From: Flagellimonas_A sp039592695
GTDB taxonomy: Bacteria > Bacteroidota > Bacteroidia > Flavobacteriales > Flavobacteriaceae
Direction: 5' to 3'
Assembly (NCBI RefSeq): GCF_039592695.1
Contig: NZ_JBBUTK010000001.1
Location: 434,001 to 498,000, forward strand
Length of the DNA: 64,000 bases
Below the pieces are notes generated by a model. That model worked only from the letters and a program-made list of their open reading frames with translations, searched no databases and was not told the origin of the DNA. This document shows positions 7,487-15,582 of this stretch, piece by piece (the first letter of the stretch is position 1; the number at the start of each line of letters is the position of its first letter). The position numbers and the translations under genes were made by a program.

Positions 7487-9191
7487 ACCCTTCAGTTTTC
7501 TTTCTTCGCTTTCTAAAGAAGTCAAAAACAAACCAACCTGCTAGGGCAATCAAAAAGTATTTAAAGTAGGAGATCGGTTCGCCATCGCCACCAACAGTGG
7601 TGAAAATACGGTCCCATCTGGGTTTTTCGTTAAAACGGATGCCGTCTTGAAAATTATCAAAGCTCAACCAAATAAATACGGGCTTGCCCACAATGTGGTC
7701 TTCGGCAACATAGCCCCAAGAACGACTGTCTTCTGAATGGTCACGATTGTCACCCATCATCCAATAGTAGTTTTGCTTAAAAGTGTATGAGTTAGCTTCT
7801 TCTCCATTTATATAGACCTTGTCAGCGGTGACTTTGACGTCATTATTCTCATAATCTTGAATAATCTTTTTATACAAAGGGATGGTCATCTTATTTATTG
7901 CTACAGTTGCACCAACCTCTGGTATGTAAATGGGTCCAAAATTGTCTGTGTTCCACTTATAATAGGGGCTTTGCGGAAAAACATTGATTCCCGGTTGTCC
8001 TTTGGGCGCTATCTTCATAACTACAGAATCAATACCTTCTTTCTTTTGCAACTCATCGGCAATCGCCAAGGTCATATTGGCAACGCGTTCTGTAGGAATC
8101 TCTTCTTTTAAAGAAAGACGCAATTGCCTGATGATGTTGGGCGGAATGCCATTTTCATCGGTATAGATCTTAGGATTGCCCTGCCCATCTCCACCTACTT
8201 GGTAGCCCAATTGTTGAAGGGCATTCAATTGGTTTTGGTTTAATCCGGTTGGGACATAAAATCGAAAATAGTCGGTGGCATCGACCTCGTTCAATAAACG
8301 TGTAGATACCCCCTTGCTTCCGTAGACTGTGTGGTCATACATTACTTTGGCCCTATCTGAAAGTTGAAGCCTTTCTCCGTTGATGTGTACAAAGCCATCA
8401 ATGACCTCCAACGAGTCGCCTGGCGTTCCAACGGTACGCTTCACATAGTTGGATTTTTTGTCAATCGGTTTTTCCACTCCTTTTTCAGCCTTAAAGAAAA
8501 CCCTGACAGTATCCGCTGGCCAACTAAAAACTGTGATGTCATTCTTTTTGACCTTTTGAAATCCGGGTAAGCGCATGTAAGGCAGTTGGGGCTTTCGAAG
8601 ATAGGAACGAATGCCCAATCCGGGGATAGTATCATGTACCATGGGCGCAGCGATTGTCGTCATCGGCACTCGTGCGCCATAGTGAAACTTGCTCACAAAG
8701 AGAAAATCACCGACGCGCAATGTACGTTCCAACGAACCTGTTGGAATCACATAGGGTTGAATAAAATAGGTGTGTACAAAAGTGGCGGCGACTATCGCAA
8801 ATACGATGGAGCTTACCCATTCGCCAAGGCCTGTTCTTGGTTTGAGGCTTCTATCCTCGATATACTTTACATCTTCAAAGTAGTTGATGTAGTAGATATA
8901 AAAACCGAGCGTCAATATGACCAACCAAGTATCGATGAGTTTGTTCTTGCCAAAACTTCGAATGGTCTCGACCCACACCACGGGAAACATCAACAAATTG
9001 ATAATGGGTATGAACAATAAAAACACCCACCATGCCGGTCTTCTGATGATTTTCATCAAAACGATGCCATTATAAATGGGTACAGCGGCTTCCCAAGCTT
9101 TTCTTCCTGCTTTGAGATACAATTTCCAAGTGCCAAGAAAATGAATGACCTGTACTATCAGAATGAAAATGATCCACTGGGTTCCGTTCAT
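7485..9191 (-). CDS. lepB: Signal peptidase I, long Bacteroidota form
   Basis: 568 aa, about twice the length of a minimal enzyme. It removes signal peptides from Sec-exported proteins at the periplasmic face of the inner membrane. An N-terminal module with about four hydrophobic segments (1-105, DUF5684-like) precedes the catalytic anchor (about 122-142). The nucleophile is Ser153 in PTGSLERTLRVGDFLFV, where the canonical Ser-Met is Ser-Leu; the general base is Lys251 in NYVKRTVGTPGD. The C-terminal box GDNRDHSEDSRSWGYV is intact. A large insertion (about 260-470) separates the Lys box from the C-terminal box. A final hydrophobic segment lies near the C-terminus (YFLIALAGWFVFDFF). Preceded by its own promoter element. 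Confidence 0.97.
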   Translation of the reverse strand: MNGTQWIIFILIVQVIHFLGTWKLYLKAGRKAWEAAVPIYNGIVLMKIIRRPAWWVFLLFIPIINLLMFPVVWVETIRSFGKNKLIDTWLVILTLGFYIYYINYFEDVKYIEDRSLKPRTGLGEWVSSIVFAIVAATFVHTYFIQPYVIPTGSLERTLRVGDFLFVSKFHYGARVPMTTIAAPMVHDTIPGLGIRSYLRKPQLPYMRLPGFQKVKKNDITVFSWPADTVRVFFKAEKGVEKPIDKKSNYVKRTVGTPGDSLEVIDGFVHINGERLQLSDRAKVMYDHTVYGSKGVSTRLLNEVDATDYFRFYVPTGLNQNQLNALQQLGYQVGGDGQGNPKIYTDENGIPPNIIRQLRLSLKEEIPTERVANMTLAIADELQKKEGIDSVVMKIAPKGQPGINVFPQSPYYKWNTDNFGPIYIPEVGATVAINKMTIPLYKKIIQDYENNDVKVTADKVYINGEEANSYTFKQNYYWMMGDNRDHSEDSRSWGYVAEDHIVGKPVFIWLSFDNFQDGIRFNEKPRWDRIFTTVGGDGEPISYFKYFLIALAGWFVFDFFRKRRKKTEG

Positions 9192-9215
9192 GTCAGAATT
9201 TTGGTGTTAGACGTG

Positions 9216-9223
9216 CAAAGATA
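9216..9223 (-). promoter_or_regulatory. -7 element (TATCTTTG) for lepB
   Basis: On the minus strand TATCTTTG matches TAnnTTTG and ends 24 nt before the lepB ATG. It lies in a 138-bp gap, so lepB can be transcribed separately from dapB. No good -33 TTG was seen. Confidence 0.45.
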
Positions 9224-9329
9224 CATTTTGTTACGTACTCGATAATCGAGATTTGAATGTTACGAATGTCGTGTCAAAATCAAAACCAAGGGTTCTTTTC
9301 AATACTTCGCAGGCTTTGCCAAAAGTAGC

Positions 9330-10031
9330 TTACTGAAGGCCGAGTACATCTTTCATAGTGAAGACCCCTTTTTTGCCCACAAGCCATTCCGCAGCGATTA
9401 CGGCACCGAGTGCAAAACCTTGACGATTATGGGCAATGTGTTTGATTTCGATGGAATCAATAGCCGAATCATAGTGTACCGAATGTGTTCCGGGAGTATC
9501 ACCGATTCGTTTTGAAATGATTGGAATTTCATTTTCTGAAGCATTTTCCATCTTCCAGGCACTGTAACTTGAATTGGATATGATGCCTTCGGTGAGGGTG
9601 ATGGCAGTGCCACTGGGGGCATCCAGCTTTTGGGTGTGGTGTATTTCTTCCAATGCAACTTTGTAATCTTTAAAAGGCCCCATCATTTGGGCGAGTTTGG
9701 CATTCAGCTCGAAAAATAGATTGACCCCAAGGCTAAAATTGGATGCATAAATAAAGGCACCCTGTTTTTCTTTGCATAACGCTACGGCTTTATCGTACTG
9801 TTTCAACCAGCCCGTAGTACCCGAAACTATGGGTACGCCATAATCAAAACAATTCGTGATGTTTTTAAAAGCTGATTCAGGTATACTGAAATCAATGGCA
9901 ACGTCCATAGCCGAGAAATCGACACTTTTGGTATGCTCATCAATTTTTGCGACAATGAAATGCCCTCTTTGGACGGCGAGCTGTTCAATCATTTTGCCCA
10001 TTTTTCCATAGCCGAATAGCGCAATGTTCAT
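9330..10031 (-). CDS. dapB: 4-hydroxy-tetrahydrodipicolinate reductase
   Basis: 233 aa, short like other Bacteroidota DapB. It reduces the product of DapA with NAD(P)H in the diaminopimelate/lysine pathway, supplying peptidoglycan precursors. Nucleotide-binding GYGKMG at residues 7-12, GTTGW near 71-75, ASNFSLGVNLFFEL near 97-110, and the catalytic/substrate motif EEIHHTQKLDAPSGTA (His131-His132, Lys135) are all present. TPGTHSVHYDS and the C-terminal region are intact. The start lies 3 nt after the DUF5683 stop, within the parA-parB-DUF5683-dapB operon. Confidence 0.96.
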   Translation of the reverse strand: MNIALFGYGKMGKMIEQLAVQRGHFIVAKIDEHTKSVDFSAMDVAIDFSIPESAFKNITNCFDYGVPIVSGTTGWLKQYDKAVALCKEKQGAFIYASNFSLGVNLFFELNAKLAQMMGPFKDYKVALEEIHHTQKLDAPSGTAITLTEGIISNSSYSAWKMENASENEIPIISKRIGDTPGTHSVHYDSAIDSIEIKHIAHNRQGFALGAVIAAEWLVGKKGVFTMKDVLGLQ

Positions 10032-10034
10032 GGA

Positions 10035-10700
10035 CTAAAATTTTACAATCATCGTGAGGCCATAATTGGGATTTGAATCAATGGGATTCAAATCGAGATA
10101 CGGCTTGATGTCCAAAACCAAGTCTTCATCCACATTATATTGCTTTAGATGGGCATCAACATTGGCATCAATGACGTTTAGGGCATATAGAACAATGGTA
10201 ATGAGCAGGGCAAGATCACGATCGCGCTGAAAACGTTCTTGGGCATCTTCGAGAGCTGCATCGGAAACGTCGGCCATTCCATTGGGATTGCCATCTCCGT
10301 TTATATCAAAAAATTCATCGTCGGTAAACCCGGCCCGCCTTCTTTTAAACGCATTGCGAAAGCGGTTGTACTCGGTATTGTTGAACGAATACACATAGAT
10401 ACTAGTGCCCAAAGCCCCATAGACAATCGGTACTTTCCAATAACGTTTATTATAAACTTGGCCAAGCCCCGGTATCACTGCCGAGTAGAATGCAGCTTTG
10501 CTCGGGGCCAACGGATTGATGGGCTTTTTTTCAAAACTGACCGCATCAACCGTCACACCCTTTCGTTTCAAATCGGTTCTGAGGGAATCCACCGGGTTTT
10601 GAACGGTATCTTTCGGGCTTTCCTTTTTCTCATCCTCTTGTGCAAAACAGAAAGGTATTCCGAAGGAAAAAACCAACACGAAGAAAAATTGCTTAATCAC
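10035..10700 (-). CDS. DUF5683 domain protein with signal peptide, GTG start
   Basis: 221 aa when started at the GTG at 10700, which overlaps the parB stop (GTGATTAA, 8 nt). Longer in-frame versions reach into parB and lack a signal peptide, whereas this start gives a clear one: IKQFFFVLVFSFGIPFCFA followed by QEDEKKE. The mature part has a Pro/Ser/Asp-rich stretch, then AAFYSAVIPGLGQVYNKRYWKVPIVYGALG with hydrophobic segments typical of DUF5683. Found between parB and dapB/lepB in many flavobacteria; function unknown. Confidence 0.88.
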   Translation of the reverse strand: MIKQFFFVLVFSFGIPFCFAQEDEKKESPKDTVQNPVDSLRTDLKRKGVTVDAVSFEKKPINPLAPSKAAFYSAVIPGLGQVYNKRYWKVPIVYGALGTSIYVYSFNNTEYNRFRNAFKRRRAGFTDDEFFDINGDGNPNGMADVSDAALEDAQERFQRDRDLALLITIVLYALNVIDANVDAHLKQYNVDEDLVLDIKPYLDLNPIDSNPNYGLTMIVKF

Positions 10701-11604
10701 CTGACAACAATTTTTTGAGGCGTTGAAATTCCTCTTTTGAATGAAAAGGGATGACAATTTTGCCCTTGCCCGTTTTTGAAGCGGAAACATCGACCTTGGC
10801 GGCCAAATGCTCTCTGATATCATCTATGCTTTTTTCAATAAAGCCCGGCAATTCTTTGGTCTTTGACGTTGGTTTTTTGGTCGTACCTCCTGTTTTTTCT
10901 TGTTGGTATTCTTTGACCAATTTTTCTGTGTCCCTGACTGAAAGTGCGTCAGAAACAATTTTTTCATACAGTGAGATCTGATCTTTCTTTTTTTCAATAT
11001 TCACCAACGCACGGCCATGCCCCATGGTGATGAACCCATCTCTCATACCCGTCTGCACTATTGGGTCAAGCTTGAGCAACCGCAGATAGTTTGTAATGGT
11101 CGATCGTTTCTTGCCGACCCTGTCGCTGAGTTTTTCTTGGGTAACCTCTATTTCTTCTATCAAGCGTTGGTACGAGAGGGCAATCTCTACAGGATCAAGG
11201 TCTTGCCGCTGAATGTTCTCGACCAAGGCCATCTCTAACGATTCTTGGTCGTTGGCAATTCTTATGTAGGCAGGAATCGTTTTTAGCCCGACCATTTTCG
11301 AGGCGCGGTATCGTCGTTCACCGGATACCAATTGGTAGCGGTCAAAATCCACTTTTCTGACCGTTATCGGCTGAATGATGCCCAACTCTCGTATAGAGCT
11401 GGCCAGTTCTTTGAGCGCCTCGTCGCTGAAGTTAGATCTTGGCTGAAAAGGATTGACCTCAATGGTATCGATATCTAACTCGACCACGTTACCAATGACC
11501 TGGTCAGCATTTTTATCGCTTACCGATTTAATGTCGTTGTCTGGGTCTTTTAAAAGCGCAGATAGGCCCCTGCCCAAGGCCTGCTTTTTTGTTGCCTTCG
11601 CCAT
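10693..11604 (-). CDS. parB: Chromosome partitioning protein ParB
   Basis: 303 aa. Centromere-binding CTP-dependent clamp partner of ParA. An N-terminal ParA-interacting basic stretch (KKQALGRGLSALLKD) precedes the ParB/Srx domain with IEVNPFQPRSNF and the GERRYRAS box. A helix-turn-helix region follows (ALSYQRLIEEIEVTQEKLSDRVGKKRSTITNYLRLLKL), then a C-terminal dimerisation region (KGKIVIPFHSKEEFQRLKKLLSG). Starts immediately after the parA stop (TAAATG). No consensus parS palindrome (TGTTTCACGTGAAACA-like) was found in this window by eye. Confidence 0.97.
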   Translation of the reverse strand: MAKATKKQALGRGLSALLKDPDNDIKSVSDKNADQVIGNVVELDIDTIEVNPFQPRSNFSDEALKELASSIRELGIIQPITVRKVDFDRYQLVSGERRYRASKMVGLKTIPAYIRIANDQESLEMALVENIQRQDLDPVEIALSYQRLIEEIEVTQEKLSDRVGKKRSTITNYLRLLKLDPIVQTGMRDGFITMGHGRALVNIEKKKDQISLYEKIVSDALSVRDTEKLVKEYQQEKTGGTTKKPTSKTKELPGFIEKSIDDIREHLAAKVDVSASKTGKGKIVIPFHSKEEFQRLKKLLSGD

Positions 11605-12378
11605 TTATACTATCGCTTTGTTCTTTTTTAGCAGTTCATTGGCCAAATTCAAGTAGTTGGCCGCTCCTTTGCTGCTCGCATCATATTTTATGATACTTTC
11701 TCCATAACTGGGAGCTTCGCTGAGTCTGACATTTCGTTGAATGATGGTGTCAAATACCATATCGGCAAAGTGTTTTTTGACCTCTTCGACCACTTGGTTT
11801 GAAAGACGGAGCCTTGAGTCGTACATGGTCAAGAGCATACCCTCGATATCCAAATCAATGTTATGGATTTTCTGAACGCTTTTCACGGTGTTCAACAGCT
11901 TGCCAAGGCCTTCAAGCGCAAAATATTCACATTGAATGGGTATAATGACAGAATCTGCGGCAGTCAATGCGTTGAGCGTCAAAAGCCCCAATGAGGGGGC
12001 ACAATCAATCAACACATAATCATAAGCATTTCGGATATCGTAAAGTGCCTCTTTGAGCATGTACTCACGATTGTCTTTGTCGACCAGCTCTATTTCTATG
12101 GCAACAAGGTCTATGTGCGCCGGAATCAAATCTACGTTGGGAGAGTCGGTCTTAACAATCACATCACTTGCCGACAGCGTATGTTCCAACAATTGGTACG
12201 TGCCTTGTTCAACCCCATCTACATCAATGCCGAGACCAGAAGTGGCATTGGCCTGGGGGTCTGCATCTATCAATAACACCCTTTTTTCCAACACGCCAAG
12301 AGAGGCTGCAAGATTTACCGTTGTGGTCGTTTTTCCCACCCCTCCTTTCTGGTTTGCAATCGCAATTACTTTGCCCAT
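11605..12378 (-). CDS. parA: Chromosome partitioning ATPase ParA (Soj)
   Basis: 257 aa, typical of chromosomal ParA without an N-terminal DNA-binding extension. The deviant Walker A motif KGGVGKTTT lies at residues 11-19; VLLIDADPQANATSGLG and the Walker B-like YVLIDCAPSLGLLTLNAL follow. It works with ParB in origin segregation. First gene of parA-parB-DUF5683-dapB. The upstream 173-bp gap must hold the promoter, but I see no exact TAnnTTTG there. Confidence 0.97.
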   Translation of the reverse strand: MGKVIAIANQKGGVGKTTTTVNLAASLGVLEKRVLLIDADPQANATSGLGIDVDGVEQGTYQLLEHTLSASDVIVKTDSPNVDLIPAHIDLVAIEIELVDKDNREYMLKEALYDIRNAYDYVLIDCAPSLGLLTLNALTAADSVIIPIQCEYFALEGLGKLLNTVKSVQKIHNIDLDIEGMLLTMYDSRLRLSNQVVEEVKKHFADMVFDTIIQRNVRLSEAPSYGESIIKYDASSKGAANYLNLANELLKKNKAIV

Positions 12379-12551
12379 TTTTCAAGTAAGTTAGGGGCTA
12401 AAAATACAATTAAATACAACGCCAAAGAATGGAATTTGTCAACAGTAAATGAACAAAGGGGCTATTTTGGGTTAAATAAAGTTAAACCTTTGTTTACCAA
12501 ATCATAAAAGCCAAAAAATTGGAATAAATCGAACGAAATTACCTCGGCCTT

Positions 12552-13964
12552 CTATTTTGATTTAGCGGTTTTTTCTTGTACCAATCGTTTTTGTTCCAAT
12601 GCTTCTGCCAATCGTTTTTCAATGATAGGTTCAATTACGGTTTTGCGTTTCTCGGTTTTTACAAAGGGGTAAAGTTCCAACTCATGCTGTATCTTGTCGG
12701 CATCGTTTTGGTACACATTGCTTCCAACCAGTGGCAGTTCACCCGAATCATAGAGACGTTGCTCTTTCTCGGCACTCTCTTTAGTTTTCCTTTGGATGGT
12801 GCCCTCTTTCAAGTTCGAAAGAAATCCCCCCCCTTTTTCCAGTTGCTTAAACAACAGTAGTGCCTTTTCGGCAAGTTGTTGGGTCAAGGTTTCGATGTAG
12901 TAAGTACCATTGACAGCATGGGCCACTTCAGAAAAATAACTCTCATTCTTCAAGACCAGCAATTGGTTTCTGGCCAATCGTTCTGAGAATTCATTATCTT
13001 TTTTGTACAGCGCATCGTAGGGTAGGTTGCAAACCGTATCGGCACCGCCCAAGATAGCTGCCATACATTCCGTGGTGGTGCGCAATTGGTTGACGTTGTA
13101 ATCGTAAACGGACTTGTTTCTTCGTGAGGGAACGGCCAGAATGTGGCAAGCCCCATCAATACCGTATTCAGAGGTCAACGATTTCCACAACCATCTCAAG
13201 GCACGCAATTTTGCAATTTCAAAAAAATAGTTGCCACCGATGGCGACCTTGAAATTTACAGATAAAGACTTCTCGACTGCGCTCGAAGTGACATCAAGGT
13301 GGTTCAGGTACTCATTGGCATGTGACAATGCATAGGCCAATTGCTGTACGATGTTTGCACCTGTATTTTGATAGCGGGATGCATCTACAGAAAGGATTGA
13401 GATTTCAGCTCTGTTTTGGCACAGGGTATAAATTTCATCCAAAAGATGGTGGTCTTTTTCCTTGGAGTGAAACCAATTTCCAGTTTTGGCAAGATGGCCG
13501 AGCGGGTCGATATTTAGATGGATATTTGCCTTTTTTACATCCACAAATGTTAAAAGGGTTTTGACCGCAGCAACATCCAAAAACTGAAAGTCAAGATGCA
13601 ATAGGGTAGTGGCCAGGTCAATATCTGACAACAGGGCTTCCCATGAAACGGAGGCATCGACAATAGTAAAAATAAGCCTCTCTACGCCGCTTTCGATTGC
13701 CCGGTGTGCCTTTTGATTGGCCTGTTTGTTATCCCCGACATAAATCGTTTGGGCAATTTGCCAATTGTGATTCTTGGCAATCTCAAATGGTGTGCCTTCA
13801 TTTACATCCTCATCGGTGTAAAAAGGTTTTACCTGAATGCCTTCCACAGATTCCCACACCAAGGTTTCGTTGTAATCCTTGCCTTTGAGATCGTATTGTA
13901 TTTTTTGTTTCCACTCTTTGGCAGAAACTTTTGAAAATTCACCGAAAAGGGATGCATCAGTCAT
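12552..13964 (-). CDS. mutA: Methylmalonyl-CoA mutase small (beta) subunit
   Basis: 470 aa. The small subunit forms a heterodimer with the B12-binding large subunit, which isomerises methylmalonyl-CoA to succinyl-CoA. Recognisable features: the N-terminal LFGEFSKVSAKEWKQKIQYDLKGKDY...LVWESVEGIQVKPFYT and the TIM-barrel region with AMAAILGGADTVCNLPYDA-like residues (TECMAAILGGADTVCNLPYD). There is no C-terminal cobalamin domain, as expected for this subunit. Oddly, the large-subunit gene that normally follows is not here: the next gene is parA on the same strand after a 173-bp non-coding gap. A dispersed repeat unit lies in frame at 13269-13294. The start overlaps the ftsB-like stop by 8 nt. 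Confidence 0.93.
   Translation of the reverse strand: MTDASLFGEFSKVSAKEWKQKIQYDLKGKDYNETLVWESVEGIQVKPFYTDEDVNEGTPFEIAKNHNWQIAQTIYVGDNKQANQKAHRAIESGVERLIFTIVDASVSWEALLSDIDLATTLLHLDFQFLDVAAVKTLLTFVDVKKANIHLNIDPLGHLAKTGNWFHSKEKDHHLLDEIYTLCQNRAEISILSVDASRYQNTGANIVQQLAYALSHANEYLNHLDVTSSAVEKSLSVNFKVAIGGNYFFEIAKLRALRWLWKSLTSEYGIDGACHILAVPSRRNKSVYDYNVNQLRTTTECMAAILGGADTVCNLPYDALYKKDNEFSERLARNQLLVLKNESYFSEVAHAVNGTYYIETLTQQLAEKALLLFKQLEKGGGFLSNLKEGTIQRKTKESAEKEQRLYDSGELPLVGSNVYQNDADKIQHELELYPFVKTEKRKTVIEPIIEKRLAEALEQKRLVQEKTAKSK
13269..13294 (-). repeat. Dispersed GAGCGCAGTCGA repeat unit inside mutA
   Basis: On the minus strand this reads GTCACTTCGAGCGCAGTCGAGAAG within mutA. The 12-base core GAGCGCAGTCGA is shared with the intergenic unit at 18614-18636 and, with one change, with 18676-18699. 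In frame it encodes VTSSAVEKS between NHLD and LSVNF, so it does not disrupt the gene. Confidence 0.6.
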
Positions 13965-14289
13965 TTTTCTTCTGTTTTACACTGTCTTCGTACTCTATGA
14001 GATAAATTTCTTCATTTTCCCGCTTCATATAGTATTTTTCACGGGCATATTTTTCGAGCCCATCTTTGGTCGATAGTTTTTCTAGTTCTTCTTTATCCTT
14101 GGCAATCTCGGTTTCCAGAAATTGCTTTTGGCTTTCCAATTTTTTGATTTCTTTTCGTAGTTCGTGGTGGATCAACAATGAATTGGTATCAAAAAAGAGC
14201 ATCCATATCACAAAAATGGTCAATACCAACACATAGGTGTTCGTCATGAATTTGAACCATTTTTTTTCTTTCAGTTCCCTCCAGCCCAT
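13957..14289 (-). CDS. FtsB/DivIC-like septum formation initiator protein
   Basis: 110 aa. A short cytoplasmic N-terminus (MGWRELKEKKWFKFM), one transmembrane helix (about 17-33, NTYVLVLTIFVIWMLFF), then a periplasmic coiled coil (HHELRKEIKKLESQKQFLETEIAKDKEELEKL) ending in the family-like GLEKYAREKYYMKRENEEIYLIEY. FtsB-like proteins bridge FtsL and FtsQ in the divisome. The gene follows udk with a 1-nt gap and overlaps mutA by 8 nt, so udk-ftsB-mutA is probably one operon. The last residues are basic/acidic and not diagnostic. Confidence 0.92.
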   Translation of the reverse strand: MGWRELKEKKWFKFMTNTYVLVLTIFVIWMLFFDTNSLLIHHELRKEIKKLESQKQFLETEIAKDKEELEKLSTKDGLEKYAREKYYMKRENEEIYLIEYEDSVKQKKND

Positions 14290-14290
14290 C

Positions 14291-14899
14291 CTATTTTAAT
14301 TTATCGTTGATGATGGTGCGCACCATATCGACCGCGACCGTGTTGTAATGGTTGTTGGGTATGATGAGGTCGGCAAATTCTTTCGAAGGTTCTATAAATT
14401 GGTTGTGCATGGGTTTTACCGCAGTTTGGTAGCGGTGGAGCACTTTTTCCAAATCATGGCCACGTTCTTTGATGTCACGCTGCAATCTGCGTATGAGGCG
14501 TTCATCAGAATCGGCATGCACATAGATTTTGATATCAAAGAGCTCCCGCAGCTCTGGGTTGCTCAGCACGAGTATGCCTTCAATGATCATGACTTTTCGA
14601 GGACTTACCGTTTCGGTTTCGTCCAACCGCGTTTCCTCGACAAAAGAATACTTAGGTTTTTCAATGGATTTACCTTCCCTTAACTCTTTCAAATGCTTAA
14701 TCAGCAGCTCAAAATCAATGGAATTGGGGTGATCAAAGTTGACCTTGCCCCGTTCTTCTTTCGTGAGGTGCGAGAGGTCGTTATAGTAAGAATCTTGCGA
14801 AATGACCCCCACCGTATCTTTGGGAAGTTCATCCACAATCTGTTTGACCACGGTGGTTTTACCGCAACCTGTACCCCCCGCTATTCCAATGATGAGCAT
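14291..14899 (-). CDS. udk: Uridine kinase
   Basis: 202 aa from the ATG at 14899; a longer in-frame start at 14938 adds residues not expected before the P-loop, and the promoter element lies between the two. It phosphorylates uridine/cytidine in pyrimidine salvage. MLIIGIAGGTGCGKTTVV contains Walker A (GGTGCGKT, residues 8-15). Further motifs: VISQDSYYNDL, NFDHPNSIDFELL, VMIIEGILVL and RLIRRLQRDIKERGHDLE, all standard. First gene of a three-gene minus-strand set with ftsB-like and mutA. Confidence 0.95.
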   Translation of the reverse strand: MLIIGIAGGTGCGKTTVVKQIVDELPKDTVGVISQDSYYNDLSHLTKEERGKVNFDHPNSIDFELLIKHLKELREGKSIEKPKYSFVEETRLDETETVSPRKVMIIEGILVLSNPELRELFDIKIYVHADSDERLIRRLQRDIKERGHDLEKVLHRYQTAVKPMHNQFIEPSKEFADLIIPNNHYNTVAVDMVRTIINDKLK

Positions 14900-14915
14900 T
14901 GATGAAAGTTTGACC

Positions 14916-14923
14916 CAAATGTA
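14916..14923 (-). promoter_or_regulatory. -7 element (TACATTTG) for udk-ftsB-mutA
   Basis: TACATTTG on the minus strand matches TAnnTTTG and ends 16 nt before the preferred udk ATG. If used, it rules out the longer start at 14938. Confidence 0.5.
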
Positions 14924-15037
14924 CACATTTGAAAGCATCTCTTGAAGTCAGGGTTTGCCCAATTTTCAATACATAGATATAACAAAAGCACTGTTGGGAA
15001 TATGACATTATTCATGAAATCACGAAACATTTCAGGT

Positions 15038-15045
15038 TAGTTTTG
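15038..15045 (+). promoter_or_regulatory. -7 element (TAGTTTTG) for the acyl-CoA carboxylase operon
   Basis: TAGTTTTG matches TAnnTTTG and ends 45 nt before the ATG of the biotin carrier gene. No convincing -33 was found. Confidence 0.4.
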
Positions 15046-15090
15046 ATGAAAGAGTTATCTTAGAAAACACTTCAGATATCCTTAATCCAC

Positions 15091-15576
15091 ATGGAAAAAA
15101 AATACAAACTCAAGGTCAATAATCAATATGAGTTTCAATTGGCCGAAAACGATCTGAAATCTTTGGATTCGGTCAAAACCGGAACAGATTCCCTTCATAT
15201 ATTGGAAAATAACCAATCGTACCATGTAAGTTTTGTTTCAGAAGATTTCAATGGAAAAACATATCAGGTCAAGGTCAACAATACCAGTTATGTGGTAGAA
15301 ATTGCGAATCCGTTGGATTTGCTGATCAATGAAATGGGATTTGCCCTGAATTCGGCAAGTTTGGTCAGTAGCATTGAGGCTCCTATGCCAGGCCTTATCC
15401 TTGAGGTGCCTGTTGCTAAAGGACAAGAAGTACAAGAAGGTGATGCCCTGCTGATTCTCGAGGCTATGAAAATGGAGAATACGATTACCTCTCCCCGAAA
15501 CGGAATCATAAAAAGCATCACTGTAAAACAAGGACAGGCAGTAGAGAAAAAACAAACATTGATCACTTTTGAATAA
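15091..15576 (+). CDS. Biotin carboxyl carrier protein subunit of acyl-CoA carboxylase
   Basis: 161 aa. The C-terminal biotinyl domain (about 93-161) has SIEAPMPGLILEV and the biotinylation motif EAMKMEN with acceptor Lys127. The N-terminal ~90 residues are a beta-rich segment (YKLKVNNQYEFQL...KTYQVKVNNTSYVVEI), as in the stand-alone carrier of propionyl/acyl-CoA carboxylases, not the Ala/Pro-rich AccB type. It lies 6 nt upstream of the biotin carboxylase gene. It carries CO2 between the biotin carboxylase and carboxyltransferase subunits. Confidence 0.93.
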   Translation: MEKKYKLKVNNQYEFQLAENDLKSLDSVKTGTDSLHILENNQSYHVSFVSEDFNGKTYQVKVNNTSYVVEIANPLDLLINEMGFALNSASLVSSIEAPMPGLILEVPVAKGQEVQEGDALLILEAMKMENTITSPRNGIIKSITVKQGQAVEKKQTLITFE

Positions 15577-15582
15577 GAGGTT

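Noticed and set aside
10693..12551. parS centromere site near parAB
   Set aside because: No TGTTTCACGTGAAACA-like palindrome was found here or elsewhere in the window by eye; it may lie outside.
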